Positions 29,266 through 36,961 of a stretch of DNA of 43,744 nucleotides are shown here, one piece after another. Under the pieces are notes generated by a model. It searched no databases. It worked only from the letters and a program-made list of their open reading frames with translations, and was not told where the DNA came from. The translations under genes and the position numbers were made by a program. The DNA is from Acinetobacter stercoris. Lineage in GTDB: Bacteria > Pseudomonadota > Gammaproteobacteria > Pseudomonadales > Moraxellaceae. How positions within the stretch are numbered: the stretch's first letter is position 1; every line of letters begins with the position of its first letter. Location: NCBI RefSeq assembly GCF_900323515.1, contig NZ_OOGT01000004.1, positions 1 through 43,744 on the forward strand. Reading direction: 5' to 3'.

Positions 29266-30753
29266 ATGCTTGATTTAAGAAATGCCAAACAGATTACTGT
29301 TATCGGTGGGGGAGCTGCAGGTTGGTTTGCAGCATTAGTTATTCGAAAAATATTTCATCCTGGTGTTGCAGTTAAAGTAATTGCTTCTGAAAAAATAGGT
29401 ATAGTTGGGGTAGGTGAAGGAGGGCTACTCAATATTGTTCAGACCCTGAATCATTTACAGATTCCAACTGGAGAATTTATTAAAGAAACCAAAGCAAACT
29501 ATAAATTGGGGTTTCGATATAAGGGGTGGCGTACTGGGCTTGAAAATGATGAATATTTTCATTTTTTTATGAATCACCGTTTAGTTGAAATGTCAGAAAA
29601 ATATGCTGATATTTATCCTGTGATGGCGGCTTACATTGCTTTGGGAAAAGAATTACATAAAATTATTCCTATTTATCAGGATATTATAAAGCCAATTGGT
29701 TTTGATGAAATGACTAAACATTTGCTACAAACTGAAAATCAGGGGGGAATAGGTGTTAGTTTTCATTTTGACAGTTTTGCGGTCGCAGAGTTTTTGAAAA
29801 AAATTGCTATACAAAGACATGTAGTTTATGAAGATGCTGAAGTGCAAGACTTTGAACAAGATGAGCAAGGAAATGTATGTAAGATTATCACTGACAAAGG
29901 CATTACACAGACCGACTTTATCATTGATGCATCTGGTTTTAAAAGAATATTGATTGGTAAATATTTGAAATCTGACTTTGAATCATTTGAAAAATATTTA
30001 ATTTTAGACAAGGCAATTCCTTATCATTTACAGCACCCTAAAGAGAATCCTGAGTTAATTACAACAGCAACAGCATTTGAAGCTGGCTGGGAGTGGCAAA
30101 TTCCGTTAAAAGACAGGATTGGGGCTGGATATGTATTCAGTAGTGCTCATAAAACCGAACAACAGGCTATGGATGAGCTGGAACAAAGGCATGGCAATAA
30201 AATTGAATTGTTTAAAACTTTAAGTTTTGTTCCTGGTATATATAAAAAAGTCTGGATCAAAAATGTTGTGTCAGTTGGGTTAGCTTCAGGATTTGTTGAA
30301 CCATTGGAAGCCACATCTCTGGGACAAACATTTGAACAATTGAGAAGCTTGGGGCAGGTCATCAGTCAATCTGGATGGTTGATTACAGACAAAAATATAG
30401 AAAAATATAATGAAGGAAATTTGCTCGCATGGCATGGGATTCGTGATTTTCTTCGAATGCACTATGATTGTACCCGTAAGGACAATGCTTTTTGGCAAGA
30501 TATTTCTAATCTTCCGTATCCTGATGAATATCATGAGCTTAAGCAGATTATGCAACAACGTACTTTAAGGGAAATCGATATCAATCATTATATTGGAAAA
30601 GGTTGGCAAGGGATTTTTCATGTACATAACTGGTCATTGGTGGCAGATGGTTTGGGTTTGATTTCAAAACAGGCTGCAGTCAATGATTTGAATTTACTGC
30701 CGAAAGAAGTTGCGATTAAAGCATTTGAACAGGTTCAGATGAAAATGACATAA
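29266..30753 (+). CDS. Flavin-dependent tryptophan-halogenase-family protein
   Basis: Predicted FADH2-dependent halogenase (495 aa; PrnA/RebH family). The FAD-binding GGGAAGWFAA is at residues 14-23 and a GxGE motif (VGVGEGG) near 50. Lys80 (NYKLGFRYKGW) corresponds to the lysine that carries the hypohalous species (Lys79 in PrnA). The diagnostic WxWxIP is at 275-280 (GWEWQIP), and VEPLEATS (345-351) matches the segment with the catalytic Glu. Thus all hallmarks are present. It stands alone, with its own promoter region, between upp and a LysR gene; no biosynthetic cluster, TonB receptor or dedicated flavin reductase is adjacent. Substrate unknown; halogenation of free Trp is only one option. 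Confidence 0.8.
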   Translation: MLDLRNAKQITVIGGGAAGWFAALVIRKIFHPGVAVKVIASEKIGIVGVGEGGLLNIVQTLNHLQIPTGEFIKETKANYKLGFRYKGWRTGLENDEYFHFFMNHRLVEMSEKYADIYPVMAAYIALGKELHKIIPIYQDIIKPIGFDEMTKHLLQTENQGGIGVSFHFDSFAVAEFLKKIAIQRHVVYEDAEVQDFEQDEQGNVCKIITDKGITQTDFIIDASGFKRILIGKYLKSDFESFEKYLILDKAIPYHLQHPKENPELITTATAFEAGWEWQIPLKDRIGAGYVFSSAHKTEQQAMDELEQRHGNKIELFKTLSFVPGIYKKVWIKNVVSVGLASGFVEPLEATSLGQTFEQLRSLGQVISQSGWLITDKNIEKYNEGNLLAWHGIRDFLRMHYDCTRKDNAFWQDISNLPYPDEYHELKQIMQQRTLREIDINHYIGKGWQGIFHVHNWSLVADGLGLISKQAAVNDLNLLPKEVAIKAFEQVQMKMT

Positions 30754-30943
30754 TTTTCAAGATGTAAGTATTTATCCAAGATAGATAAATGAAAGTAATA
30801 AAGCTTTAGGATTTTTATTAAATGTTCACATAAATGATCTGATGGCTGAAGTTTATAAGTAAATTCTAATTATTCTAGACTAGTAAACAGATGGGTACTC
30901 AAAAACAGTTACTTTCCATAGATTACATGTTCTGATTTACTCT

Positions 30944-30965
30944 GCTACTCCCATATGGGAGTAGC
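30944..30965. repeat. Perfect 22-bp palindrome flanked by direct repeats
   Basis: GCTACTCCCAT and its exact complement form a palindrome with no loop, flanked by the direct repeat CTGATTTA (30932-30939 and 30966-30973). It lies 12 bp beyond the stop codon of the minus-strand LysR gene. There is no clear T-run, so it is at best a weak terminator or an mRNA 3' hairpin. Confidence 0.6.
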
Positions 30966-30977
30966 CTGATTTATATA

Positions 30978-31856
30978 TTAATTTTCACAAAAGTTCATAA
31001 ATGCTTTCAACCCTGGTCCCTGATATTTCTGACGATGTACAAGCATAAATAGAGGGCGGGTCAATTGCCAGAATGGTGTATCCAGTATAACAAGTTGCCC
31101 TTTTTCACGAAGTGGTTCAATTGCAAGCTTTGAAATGCAGGACATTCCTAGACCACCAGCGACAATTTTTAAAATAGCTTCATTATGACCTAGTGTAAGA
31201 CGGATATTCGCATTAGGTAAATCTTGCAAGATAGCATTATCAAAGACTTCACGTGTACCAGAGCCTTCTTCACGTAGAATCCATTCAACGTTGTTAAAAT
31301 CATTCACTGTCAAAGTACGCTCAAGTCGAGCAAGTGGATGTTGAGGAGAGCAGCAGACAGCTAATTCGTCATCACGCCAATGGATACATTGTAGCTGTGG
31401 CAAGTGACATGAGCCTTCAATAAGTGCTAAATCGAGTTGGAACTGGTTTACCGCCTCGATCATTTGGCGTGTATTGCCAACCTGTAGCTGTAAATGTGCC
31501 TGAGGTTGTTTTTGCAAAAAACCAGCCATTAGATCAGGCATTAAATAATCACTAATGGTGAGGGTTGCACCAATTCTTAAATCAATGCTTTGTAATTCAC
31601 CTTTCGCTGCCTGTTCAAAAGCTTCACAACGCCCTAGTATTTCCAAAGCTTGCGGAAGCAAAAAACGACCTAGATCATTAAGTTGTAAGCGTTTACCCAA
31701 ACGATCAAATAATGGAGCACCCAGGCCATCTTCTAAATCAGCTAAAGCCATACTCGCAGCACTTTGAGTCAGTCTTACTGCATCACTAGCTTTAGTCACA
31801 GTTCCTTCTTGGGCGACTGCTACAAAAACAGCCAATTGGCGTAATGTCATGCGCAT
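30978..31856 (-). CDS. LysR-family regulator, FinR-like
   Basis: LysR-type regulator of 292 aa. The helix-turn-helix is in TKASDAVRLTQSAASMALAD, and the effector domain includes LDLALIEGSCHLPQL and WILREEGSGTREVFDNAI. It is divergent from fpr with about 85 bp between starts; in Pseudomonas the LysR regulator FinR sits the same way and activates fpr under oxidative stress, so a similar role is likely. The ATG at 31856 has AAGG nine bases upstream; ATG codons at 31874 and 31850 are alternatives. The protein also resembles the CbbR/CysB-like side of the family, so the name is not certain. Confidence 0.8.
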   Translation of the reverse strand: MRMTLRQLAVFVAVAQEGTVTKASDAVRLTQSAASMALADLEDGLGAPLFDRLGKRLQLNDLGRFLLPQALEILGRCEAFEQAAKGELQSIDLRIGATLTISDYLMPDLMAGFLQKQPQAHLQLQVGNTRQMIEAVNQFQLDLALIEGSCHLPQLQCIHWRDDELAVCCSPQHPLARLERTLTVNDFNNVEWILREEGSGTREVFDNAILQDLPNANIRLTLGHNEAILKIVAGGLGMSCISKLAIEPLREKGQLVILDTPFWQLTRPLFMLVHRQKYQGPGLKAFMNFCEN

Positions 31857-31892
31857 GGAATTTAGCCTTAACATTTAAAATTATTCAAAAAT

Positions 31893-31914
31893 ATGAGTGT
31901 CATGCTACCATGAG
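31893..31914. promoter_or_regulatory. Candidate operator between LysR gene and fpr
   Basis: The inverted repeat TCATG-CTAC-CATGA (31900-31913) overlaps the direct repeat ATGAG. Its position in the short divergent gap suits a LysR site, but the match to T-N11-A is not exact. Confidence 0.35.
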
Positions 31915-31941
31915 CAGTGTCGTTCATGCCACGTTGAAATC

Positions 31942-32703
31942 ATGTCAATTGAAAAATTTAGCTTAGAAAAAGTGTTATCTGTTCATCGCTGGACGAATAA
32001 TCTGTTCAGTTTTACCATGACAAGACCAGCACATTTTAAATTTACCGCAGGTCAGTTTGCGCGTATAGGTCTGAAAGTTGGTGATGATCTGGTTGTCAGG
32101 GCATATTCGGTTGTTTCGTCTCCTTTTGATGAGACACTTGAGTTTTTCTCGATCGTCGTTCCTGATGGCGCATTTACTTCCAATCTACAACATTTAAAAG
32201 TAGGCGATGAACTTTATCTAGAAAAAATTCCTTATGGTTTTTTGACGTTGGCACGTTATCAGTTACCGCTTCCTAGAGATTTATGGTTATTGGCTACAGG
32301 AACAGGGTTGGCACCATTTCTTTCAATGCTACAAGATTTTGAAACCTGGTCAAAATATTCATCTATAACCTTGGCTTATAGTGTAAGAACCACCTCTGAA
32401 TTAGCCTATATTGATCGTATTAATGAGATTGTAGAGACATTTGGTGAGGGGCATACTGGCTTTAAATTTGTCCCGATAATTACACGGGATCCGCTCGCAC
32501 CTTTGCATGAACGTTTGCCTGTACTTATCGAAAATGGTGAATTGGAAAATGCTGTTGGCTTAAAATTTAATCCTGATACGACGCATGTCATGTTATGTGG
32601 TAATCCGCAAATGGTTGATGATACAAAGGCTGCATTAAAGGCAAGAGGATTGACGATGAATAGACGTGGAGAGGGGAATATTGCTGTAGAAAATTATTGG
32701 TAA
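31942..32703 (+). CDS. fpr: Ferredoxin/flavodoxin-NADP+ reductase
   Basis: FAD enzyme (253 aa) that moves electrons between NADPH and ferredoxin or flavodoxin and can also reduce free flavin. The FAD-binding RAYSVVSSP, the EFFSIVVPDGAFTS segment, the NADP-binding GTGLAPFLSML and MLCGNPQMVDD are seen in the right order. The protein is of the bacterial subclass I type known from Pseudomonas and Azotobacter (about 258 aa). The ATG at 31942 (MSIEKFSLEKVL) matches the family N-terminus; an upstream ATG at 31897 would add 15 Cys/His-rich residues without support. Probably activated by the divergent LysR protein. Confidence 0.9.
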   Translation: MSIEKFSLEKVLSVHRWTNNLFSFTMTRPAHFKFTAGQFARIGLKVGDDLVVRAYSVVSSPFDETLEFFSIVVPDGAFTSNLQHLKVGDELYLEKIPYGFLTLARYQLPLPRDLWLLATGTGLAPFLSMLQDFETWSKYSSITLAYSVRTTSELAYIDRINEIVETFGEGHTGFKFVPIITRDPLAPLHERLPVLIENGELENAVGLKFNPDTTHVMLCGNPQMVDDTKAALKARGLTMNRRGEGNIAVENYW

Positions 32704-32747
32704 TTTTCAATATTAGTGATGATTTCTATTTTTTGATAAGGATATGT

Positions 32748-33170
32748 TTAATGTACAAACATATCCATAAATTCACGAAGCTCATAGATAGCAGTATCTA
32801 AATCGCTGGTGAGCCATGTTGGTTCAAAAAAGCCGGCATAGTATTCCAGACGTTCAGCAGGCACGACTAAACGAATTGGACATTCTTCTTCAAGTAAACG
32901 CCAGGGAATAATTGGAACGTCATTATCCAGAAATGGGTGTACATTACGAATATCAATAATCATTGCATTGATACAATCAGGAAAAGGCATCACTGATAAT
33001 TCTTCAGTACGACGTCGAAAGTATTCCAGATCACCCCATTTTAAAAGATAACTTGGTTTATGAAACTCAAGTATTCCAATTAAATGTTCATCTCGTGTTG
33101 TATGTAGATAACATTGATGGGTGACATCTGTGTCTAGATCAAGAGATACAGGTTGCCTTTGATATGACAT
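32748..33170 (-). CDS. Hypothetical protein, about 140 aa (possible STAS-like fold)
   Basis: Soluble protein of unrecognised family. The pattern of beta-strand plus helix in AMIIDIRNVHPFLDND, PIRLVVPAERLEYYAGFF and a final DLDTAIYELREFMDMF resembles STAS/SpoIIAA-like folds, but this is an impression, not a match. The open frame extends to an ATG at 33212, yet a TATAAT box lies just downstream of that ATG, so the transcript probably begins after it and the start is ATG 33170 (MSYQRQPVSL). No good ribosome-binding site is seen for either. It is convergent with fpr and divergent from a 48-aa gene. Confidence 0.65.
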   Translation of the reverse strand: MSYQRQPVSLDLDTDVTHQCYLHTTRDEHLIGILEFHKPSYLLKWGDLEYFRRRTEELSVMPFPDCINAMIIDIRNVHPFLDNDVPIIPWRLLEEECPIRLVVPAERLEYYAGFFEPTWLTSDLDTAIYELREFMDMFVH

Positions 33171-33200
33171 AAAGTTGGAAATCAAAAATAGAGGGACAGT

Positions 33201-33231
33201 ATTATAGCGCATTTTGCAGCCAGACTTTGAA
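33201..33231 (-). promoter_or_regulatory. Candidate promoter of the 140-aa gene
   Basis: On the minus strand TTCAAA (33231-33226) and a perfect TATAAT (33206-33201) are separated by 19 bp. The spacing is long, the -10 excellent. Confidence 0.4.
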
Positions 33232-33333
33232 TAATTGTGATAAATACCTCCAATAACAAATTTTCACACACAGCCATAAGAAATAGAGATAGTATAAAAA
33301 TTCACCAATCGATTATAAATAAGAGAGGTGCGT

Positions 33334-33480
33334 ATGCAACATGATTTTAAACGACCATCACATGTAACCAGTGCTGAAGAAATTGCTCAAAAACGCCGCT
33401 TACCTGTTTATATGCTGATTATTGTAGGTTTGTTCTTTTTAGCAATGTTGCTTTATATGATTGCTGACTGGGCAAAATAA
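33334..33480 (+). CDS. Small membrane protein, 48 aa
   Basis: A 48-codon frame with a strong ribosome-binding site (AAGAGAGGTG, six bases before the ATG). The product has a polar, basic N-terminal half (MQHDFKRPSHVTSAEEIAQK, then RR) and one hydrophobic helix (PVYMLIIVGLFFLAMLLYMI) followed by ADWAK. It should be a single-pass inner-membrane protein with its N-terminus in the cytoplasm. I do not recognise a family. A terminator follows about 100 bp later. Confidence 0.7.
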   Translation: MQHDFKRPSHVTSAEEIAQKRRLPVYMLIIVGLFFLAMLLYMIADWAK

Positions 33481-33577
33481 GTTATTGAATAAACTGGTCA
33501 TTGAAAATTATTCAGTGATAAAAATATCAAATCAACAGTGATGTCAAATTTGATATATCTATAAAGTTGAAATATAT

Positions 33578-33610
33578 AAAAAAGCTTTAGTTTCTTGCTA
33601 AAGCTTTTTT
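33578..33610. terminator. Rho-independent terminator
   Basis: A perfect 13-bp stem (AAAAAAGCTTTAG and complement) with loop TTTCTTG and T-runs on both strands, after the 48-aa gene. Confidence 0.88.
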
Positions 33611-33671
33611 AATGCCTGTAAAACTTTTGTTGTATTTATGCATAGTTTGCTTGAATAAAAAATCACCTATT

Positions 33672-33698
33672 TATAATGTTGTATCTAATAAGATACAA
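33672..33698 (+). promoter_or_regulatory. Promoter -10 with adjoining inverted repeat
   Basis: TATAAT at 33672-33677 is followed directly by the perfect inverted repeat TTGTATCT-AATA-AGATACAA (33679-33698), which would cover the transcription start of the channel gene. The -35 is unclear (TTGAAT at 15 bp or TTGCTT at 19 bp). The repeat looks like a repressor site. Confidence 0.45.
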
Positions 33699-33755
33699 AT
33701 CTATTGATAACACAACAACATCTTTGCCAATAGATGATAACAAGAGGGTAATACG

Positions 33756-35420
33756 ATGAATGGTTATTTTACTGGAGATCCAAGAGGATTAAATATGATG
33801 TATTACTGGGATCAGTTTCATCCCATTATCGCAGCAGTTTTAATCCTCATTGTAGGATGGATTATTGCATTGATTGTTGCAGCAGGTATTAAAAAACTGC
33901 TACAAAAAGTGAATACAAATCATAATCTTTCCAGTGCAACAGGGAGGACTGTTGCAGATTCACATAGACCTGATTATGAGTCGATAATCTCAAAATTCGT
34001 ATTTTGGTTTATTTTAATTTTAGCCGTTATTGCTGCACTTAACGTACTCAATATCAGTAGTGTCAGTGGACCACTTAGTGACATGATCGGGCAGTTTTTA
34101 ATTTTTGTCCCTAATATTATTGCTGCTATCGTTGTTGGATTTATTGGCTGGGTCGTTGCACGTTTAGCAAGAGCAGGGTTGGTCAGGGTTTTAGCCAAAA
34201 CGCAGCTTGATGAAAAACTCAGTGCAGATGTTGGGGTAAGCCCGATCAGTGAAAATATTGCTGAAATTATTTATTGGCTAATCTTATTATTATTCTTGCC
34301 TATTGTACTTTCGATTTTGGGATTAAATGGTTTACTCACACCAGTACAAAATATGGTGAATGTTGCTGTTTCATATATTCCAAATATATTTATAGCTGGT
34401 GTGATTATTTTTGTAGGATATATTCTTGCAAAAATTGTGCGGGGAATTGTTGAGGGTTTAACCAATAGTCTGAATTTACAAAGTCAGGCAGAAAAGATCG
34501 GATTATTTAAAAACTCAAATGTCTCTAAGTTTTTAGGCTCATTTGTCTTTGCAATTATTATTATCACAGCATTAATTGTAGCGTTTGAAGCATTGGGTAT
34601 CGAAGCGATTTCCGCACCAGCGACTCTAATGCTGAGTCAAATCATGACAGCTATTCCAAATGTGATTGCTGCCGGATTGATTCTGGTTCTTGCCTATATT
34701 GTTTCACGTTTTGTTGCCAGACTGGTTGCAGAGCTTGTGGCTGGAACAGGTGTTGATGAGATTCCTGAAAAGCTGGAAGTTCAGCGCTTTTTAGGTAATA
34801 CCAAAGTTTCACATATTTTGGGTTATCTAATCGTATTCTTCACTATGCTGTTTGCTGTATCAGAAGCAGCAAATAGACTCGGTTTTGAGCAAATCAGTGA
34901 GCTGATTGCAATCTTTATCCAGTTTGGTGCAAGTATTTTACTGGGTGCTGTCATTTTGGTAATTGGTTTCTGGTTAGCAAATATTGTCGCAAATGTTGTA
35001 CAACGTGGTGAATATAACAGTTCAAGATGGTTAGGTAATCTGGTTCGTATTCTGATCATGGGATTGGTTCTTGCCATGGGGCTAAGAGCAATGGGTATCG
35101 CTGACTCTATTGTGAATCTGGCGTTTGGATTAACGCTTGGTTCGGTAGCTGTCGCTTTTGCTCTGGCATTTGGACTTGGAGGCAGACAACCTGCCGAACG
35201 GGTACTGACTGATTTGATTGATAAAGCTAAAAAAGAAGCTAATCAGCCGAATCCACTTCATCAGGAAGAAACGTCAACTGTTAATCCAGATACACAAGTG
35301 CATAACCAAGTCACTGAGGATATTGACGTTATTGAATCTGAATATAAGGATGCAAATCCTCCTTATGGTTCAACCGAAGAATCCTCTAAAGATACAGATT
35401 CAAAAGATGACCTAAAATAA
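33756..35420 (+). CDS. TM-helix-repeat mechanosensitive channel-like protein (CmpX-like)
   Basis: Inner-membrane protein of 554 aa built from about five copies of the conserved TM-helix repeat, for example IPNIFIAGVIIFVGYILAKI, IPNVIAAGLILVLAYIVSRF and FGASILLGAVILVIGFWLAN. The last helix, SVAVAFALAFGLGGRQPAERV, resembles the pore helix of MscS. The MscS beta domain that normally follows is missing; in its place is an acidic, low-complexity tail of about 75 residues. This matches Pseudomonas CmpX-type proteins linked to osmotic or membrane-stress responses. Channel activity is inferred from the family only. Confidence 0.8.
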   Translation: MNGYFTGDPRGLNMMYYWDQFHPIIAAVLILIVGWIIALIVAAGIKKLLQKVNTNHNLSSATGRTVADSHRPDYESIISKFVFWFILILAVIAALNVLNISSVSGPLSDMIGQFLIFVPNIIAAIVVGFIGWVVARLARAGLVRVLAKTQLDEKLSADVGVSPISENIAEIIYWLILLLFLPIVLSILGLNGLLTPVQNMVNVAVSYIPNIFIAGVIIFVGYILAKIVRGIVEGLTNSLNLQSQAEKIGLFKNSNVSKFLGSFVFAIIIITALIVAFEALGIEAISAPATLMLSQIMTAIPNVIAAGLILVLAYIVSRFVARLVAELVAGTGVDEIPEKLEVQRFLGNTKVSHILGYLIVFFTMLFAVSEAANRLGFEQISELIAIFIQFGASILLGAVILVIGFWLANIVANVVQRGEYNSSRWLGNLVRILIMGLVLAMGLRAMGIADSIVNLAFGLTLGSVAVAFALAFGLGGRQPAERVLTDLIDKAKKEANQPNPLHQEETSTVNPDTQVHNQVTEDIDVIESEYKDANPPYGSTEESSKDTDSKDDLK

Positions 35421-35435
35421 CCTTTTAATTTAATG

Positions 35436-35474
35436 AAAGATCGATCAGGATAAATATGGTCGATCTTTTTTATT
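35436..35474 (+). terminator. Hairpin terminator after the channel gene
   Basis: AAAGATCGA/TCGATCTTT stem (35436-35444 and 35460-35468) with a 15-nt loop and a T-rich tail. Confidence 0.65.
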
Positions 35475-35492
35475 TTTATGAGGGGGATAAAG

Positions 35493-35681
35493 ATGCCGCA
35501 AAAGAAATTTAATAAATTTTTAGCACCTATTGTGATTGCTGGAATAACAGTGGGTTTTTTGGCAAGTGCTTATAAGTTTGTCTTTGCAAAACCTAAAAAG
35601 AAAAAGCAGGAAACACATCAGTTACAGAATGATTTATATAGTGAAAATCAGCAAACAGATGAAATTGAAGAGGTAAAATAA
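35493..35681 (+). CDS. Small membrane-anchored protein, 62 aa
   Basis: Frame of 62 codons from ATG 35493, preceded by GAGGGGG at about 7 bases; an ATG at 35478 lies before this ribosome-binding site and is rejected. One hydrophobic helix (LAPIVIAGITVGFLASAYKF) is followed by a Lys-rich patch (AKPKKKKQE) and an acidic, Gln-rich tail ending DEIEEVK. No known family. It lies just after the channel gene on the same strand. Confidence 0.65.
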   Translation: MPQKKFNKFLAPIVIAGITVGFLASAYKFVFAKPKKKKQETHQLQNDLYSENQQTDEIEEVK

Positions 35682-35689
35682 ATACCTCT
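35669..35689. terminator. Weak hairpin between convergent genes
   Basis: AGAGGTA/TACCTCT (7 bp, loop of 7) overlaps the stop codon of the 62-aa gene and lies before the end of the HI0933-type gene. The T-run is poor. Confidence 0.45.
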
Positions 35690-35696
35690 ATTATTG

Positions 35697-36896
35697 TTAA
35701 ACATAATGTGATGCGGCATATGCTGATGACCATGCCCATTGAAAGTTAAAACCACCTAAATGTCCTGTGACATCAAGTACTTCACCAATGAAGTACAAAC
35801 CTTTTTGCTTTTTACTTTCCATTGTTTTTGAGGATACTTCACTGGTATCAACACCACCTAATGTCACTTCGGCAGTACGATAACCCTCTGTTCCAGAGGG
35901 TTTGACCTCAAAAGCATGTATGCTGTTCGCAATTTGTAGTAGTTTTTCATCACTCACATTTGATATCGGTGTCTCAGCGATATCAGGCCAAATCAGGTTT
36001 TGAAACTCTAGTGTGACATTTTTGGGTAAATGTTCATTTAGTAATGTACGAAGTAGTGCTTTAGGGTGGCTTTGTTTTTTATTTTTTAAAAAGTTGGCAA
36101 TGTCCAAAGATGGTAATAAATCAATGTGAAAACTTTGTCCTATATCCCAGTAGTTTGAAAGTTGTAGGGAACTAGGTCCACTTAAACCACGATGAGTGAA
36201 AAGGAGTGCTTCATTGAAACTATTCAGGTCATTTGAAAGCGTAGCATTAATTGCATTACCACTTAAGCGGGTTGTAACTTCTTTGAACTGATCTGAGAAA
36301 GTGAAAGGGACCAAACCTGCTCGGGTAGGATAAACATGATGTCCAAATTGTTTTGCCAGTTCGTAGCCAAATCCTGAACCACCTAGGGTAGGGATAGACA
36401 AACCTCCTGTAGCGACCACAACAGAGTGGCATTGAAAATGCCCCTGAACAGTAGAGATTTGAAAGTCATATTCCTCTATAGCTGTGACTGCTTTGACTTC
36501 ACAGTTGGTTTTAATATCAACTCTACCTGTGTTTTCACATTCATTTTCAAGCATTTTCAAAATTTCTTTTGCACCATTTAATGTGAAAAGTTGTCCATGC
36601 TTACGTTCTTCGTATTCAATATCATATTCGCAAACCTTGCCAATAAAGTCCCAGTTGCTATAACGGCTAAGTGCAGAAATGACGAAATGAGGGTTATGCG
36701 ATATATAGTTCTCAGGTTCAACATATAAGTTCGTAAAATTACATTTACCACCACCAGACATGAGGATCTTTTTGCCTATTTTATTGGCTTTTTCTAAAAT
36801 AAGAACATGGCGACCACGTGCAGCAGCGAGAGCAGCCAACATTAAGCCAGATGCACCAGCACCCAATACGATGACATCATATTGTTGAGAAGACAT
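35697..36896 (-). CDS. HI0933/YhiN-family flavoprotein (NAD(P)/FAD-dependent oxidoreductase)
   Basis: Predicted FAD-binding oxidoreductase of 399 aa. The Rossmann dinucleotide motif is GAGASGLMLAALAAARG with the acidic strand end VLILEK, followed by the family mark GKKILMSGGGKCNFTN. The second nucleotide strand is SVVVATGGLSIPTLGGSG. C-terminal features are the VTLGGVD stretch and a GEVLDVTGHLGGFNFQWAWS segment. The family is widespread and its reaction is not well defined. A single gene, convergent with the small 62-aa gene. Confidence 0.88.
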   Translation of the reverse strand: MSSQQYDVIVLGAGASGLMLAALAAARGRHVLILEKANKIGKKILMSGGGKCNFTNLYVEPENYISHNPHFVISALSRYSNWDFIGKVCEYDIEYEERKHGQLFTLNGAKEILKMLENECENTGRVDIKTNCEVKAVTAIEEYDFQISTVQGHFQCHSVVVATGGLSIPTLGGSGFGYELAKQFGHHVYPTRAGLVPFTFSDQFKEVTTRLSGNAINATLSNDLNSFNEALLFTHRGLSGPSSLQLSNYWDIGQSFHIDLLPSLDIANFLKNKKQSHPKALLRTLLNEHLPKNVTLEFQNLIWPDIAETPISNVSDEKLLQIANSIHAFEVKPSGTEGYRTAEVTLGGVDTSEVSSKTMESKKQKGLYFIGEVLDVTGHLGGFNFQWAWSSAYAASHYV

Positions 36897-36961
36897 AAGG
36901 AACTCGCCATGATTAAAAGCCGCGAATTATAGCTAAGTTTTCTGTAAATTTCAGGTGTTGA

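Noticed and set aside
32704-32747. Terminator between fpr and the convergent 140-aa gene
   Set aside because: No stem-loop with a T-run could be found in the 44-bp gap.
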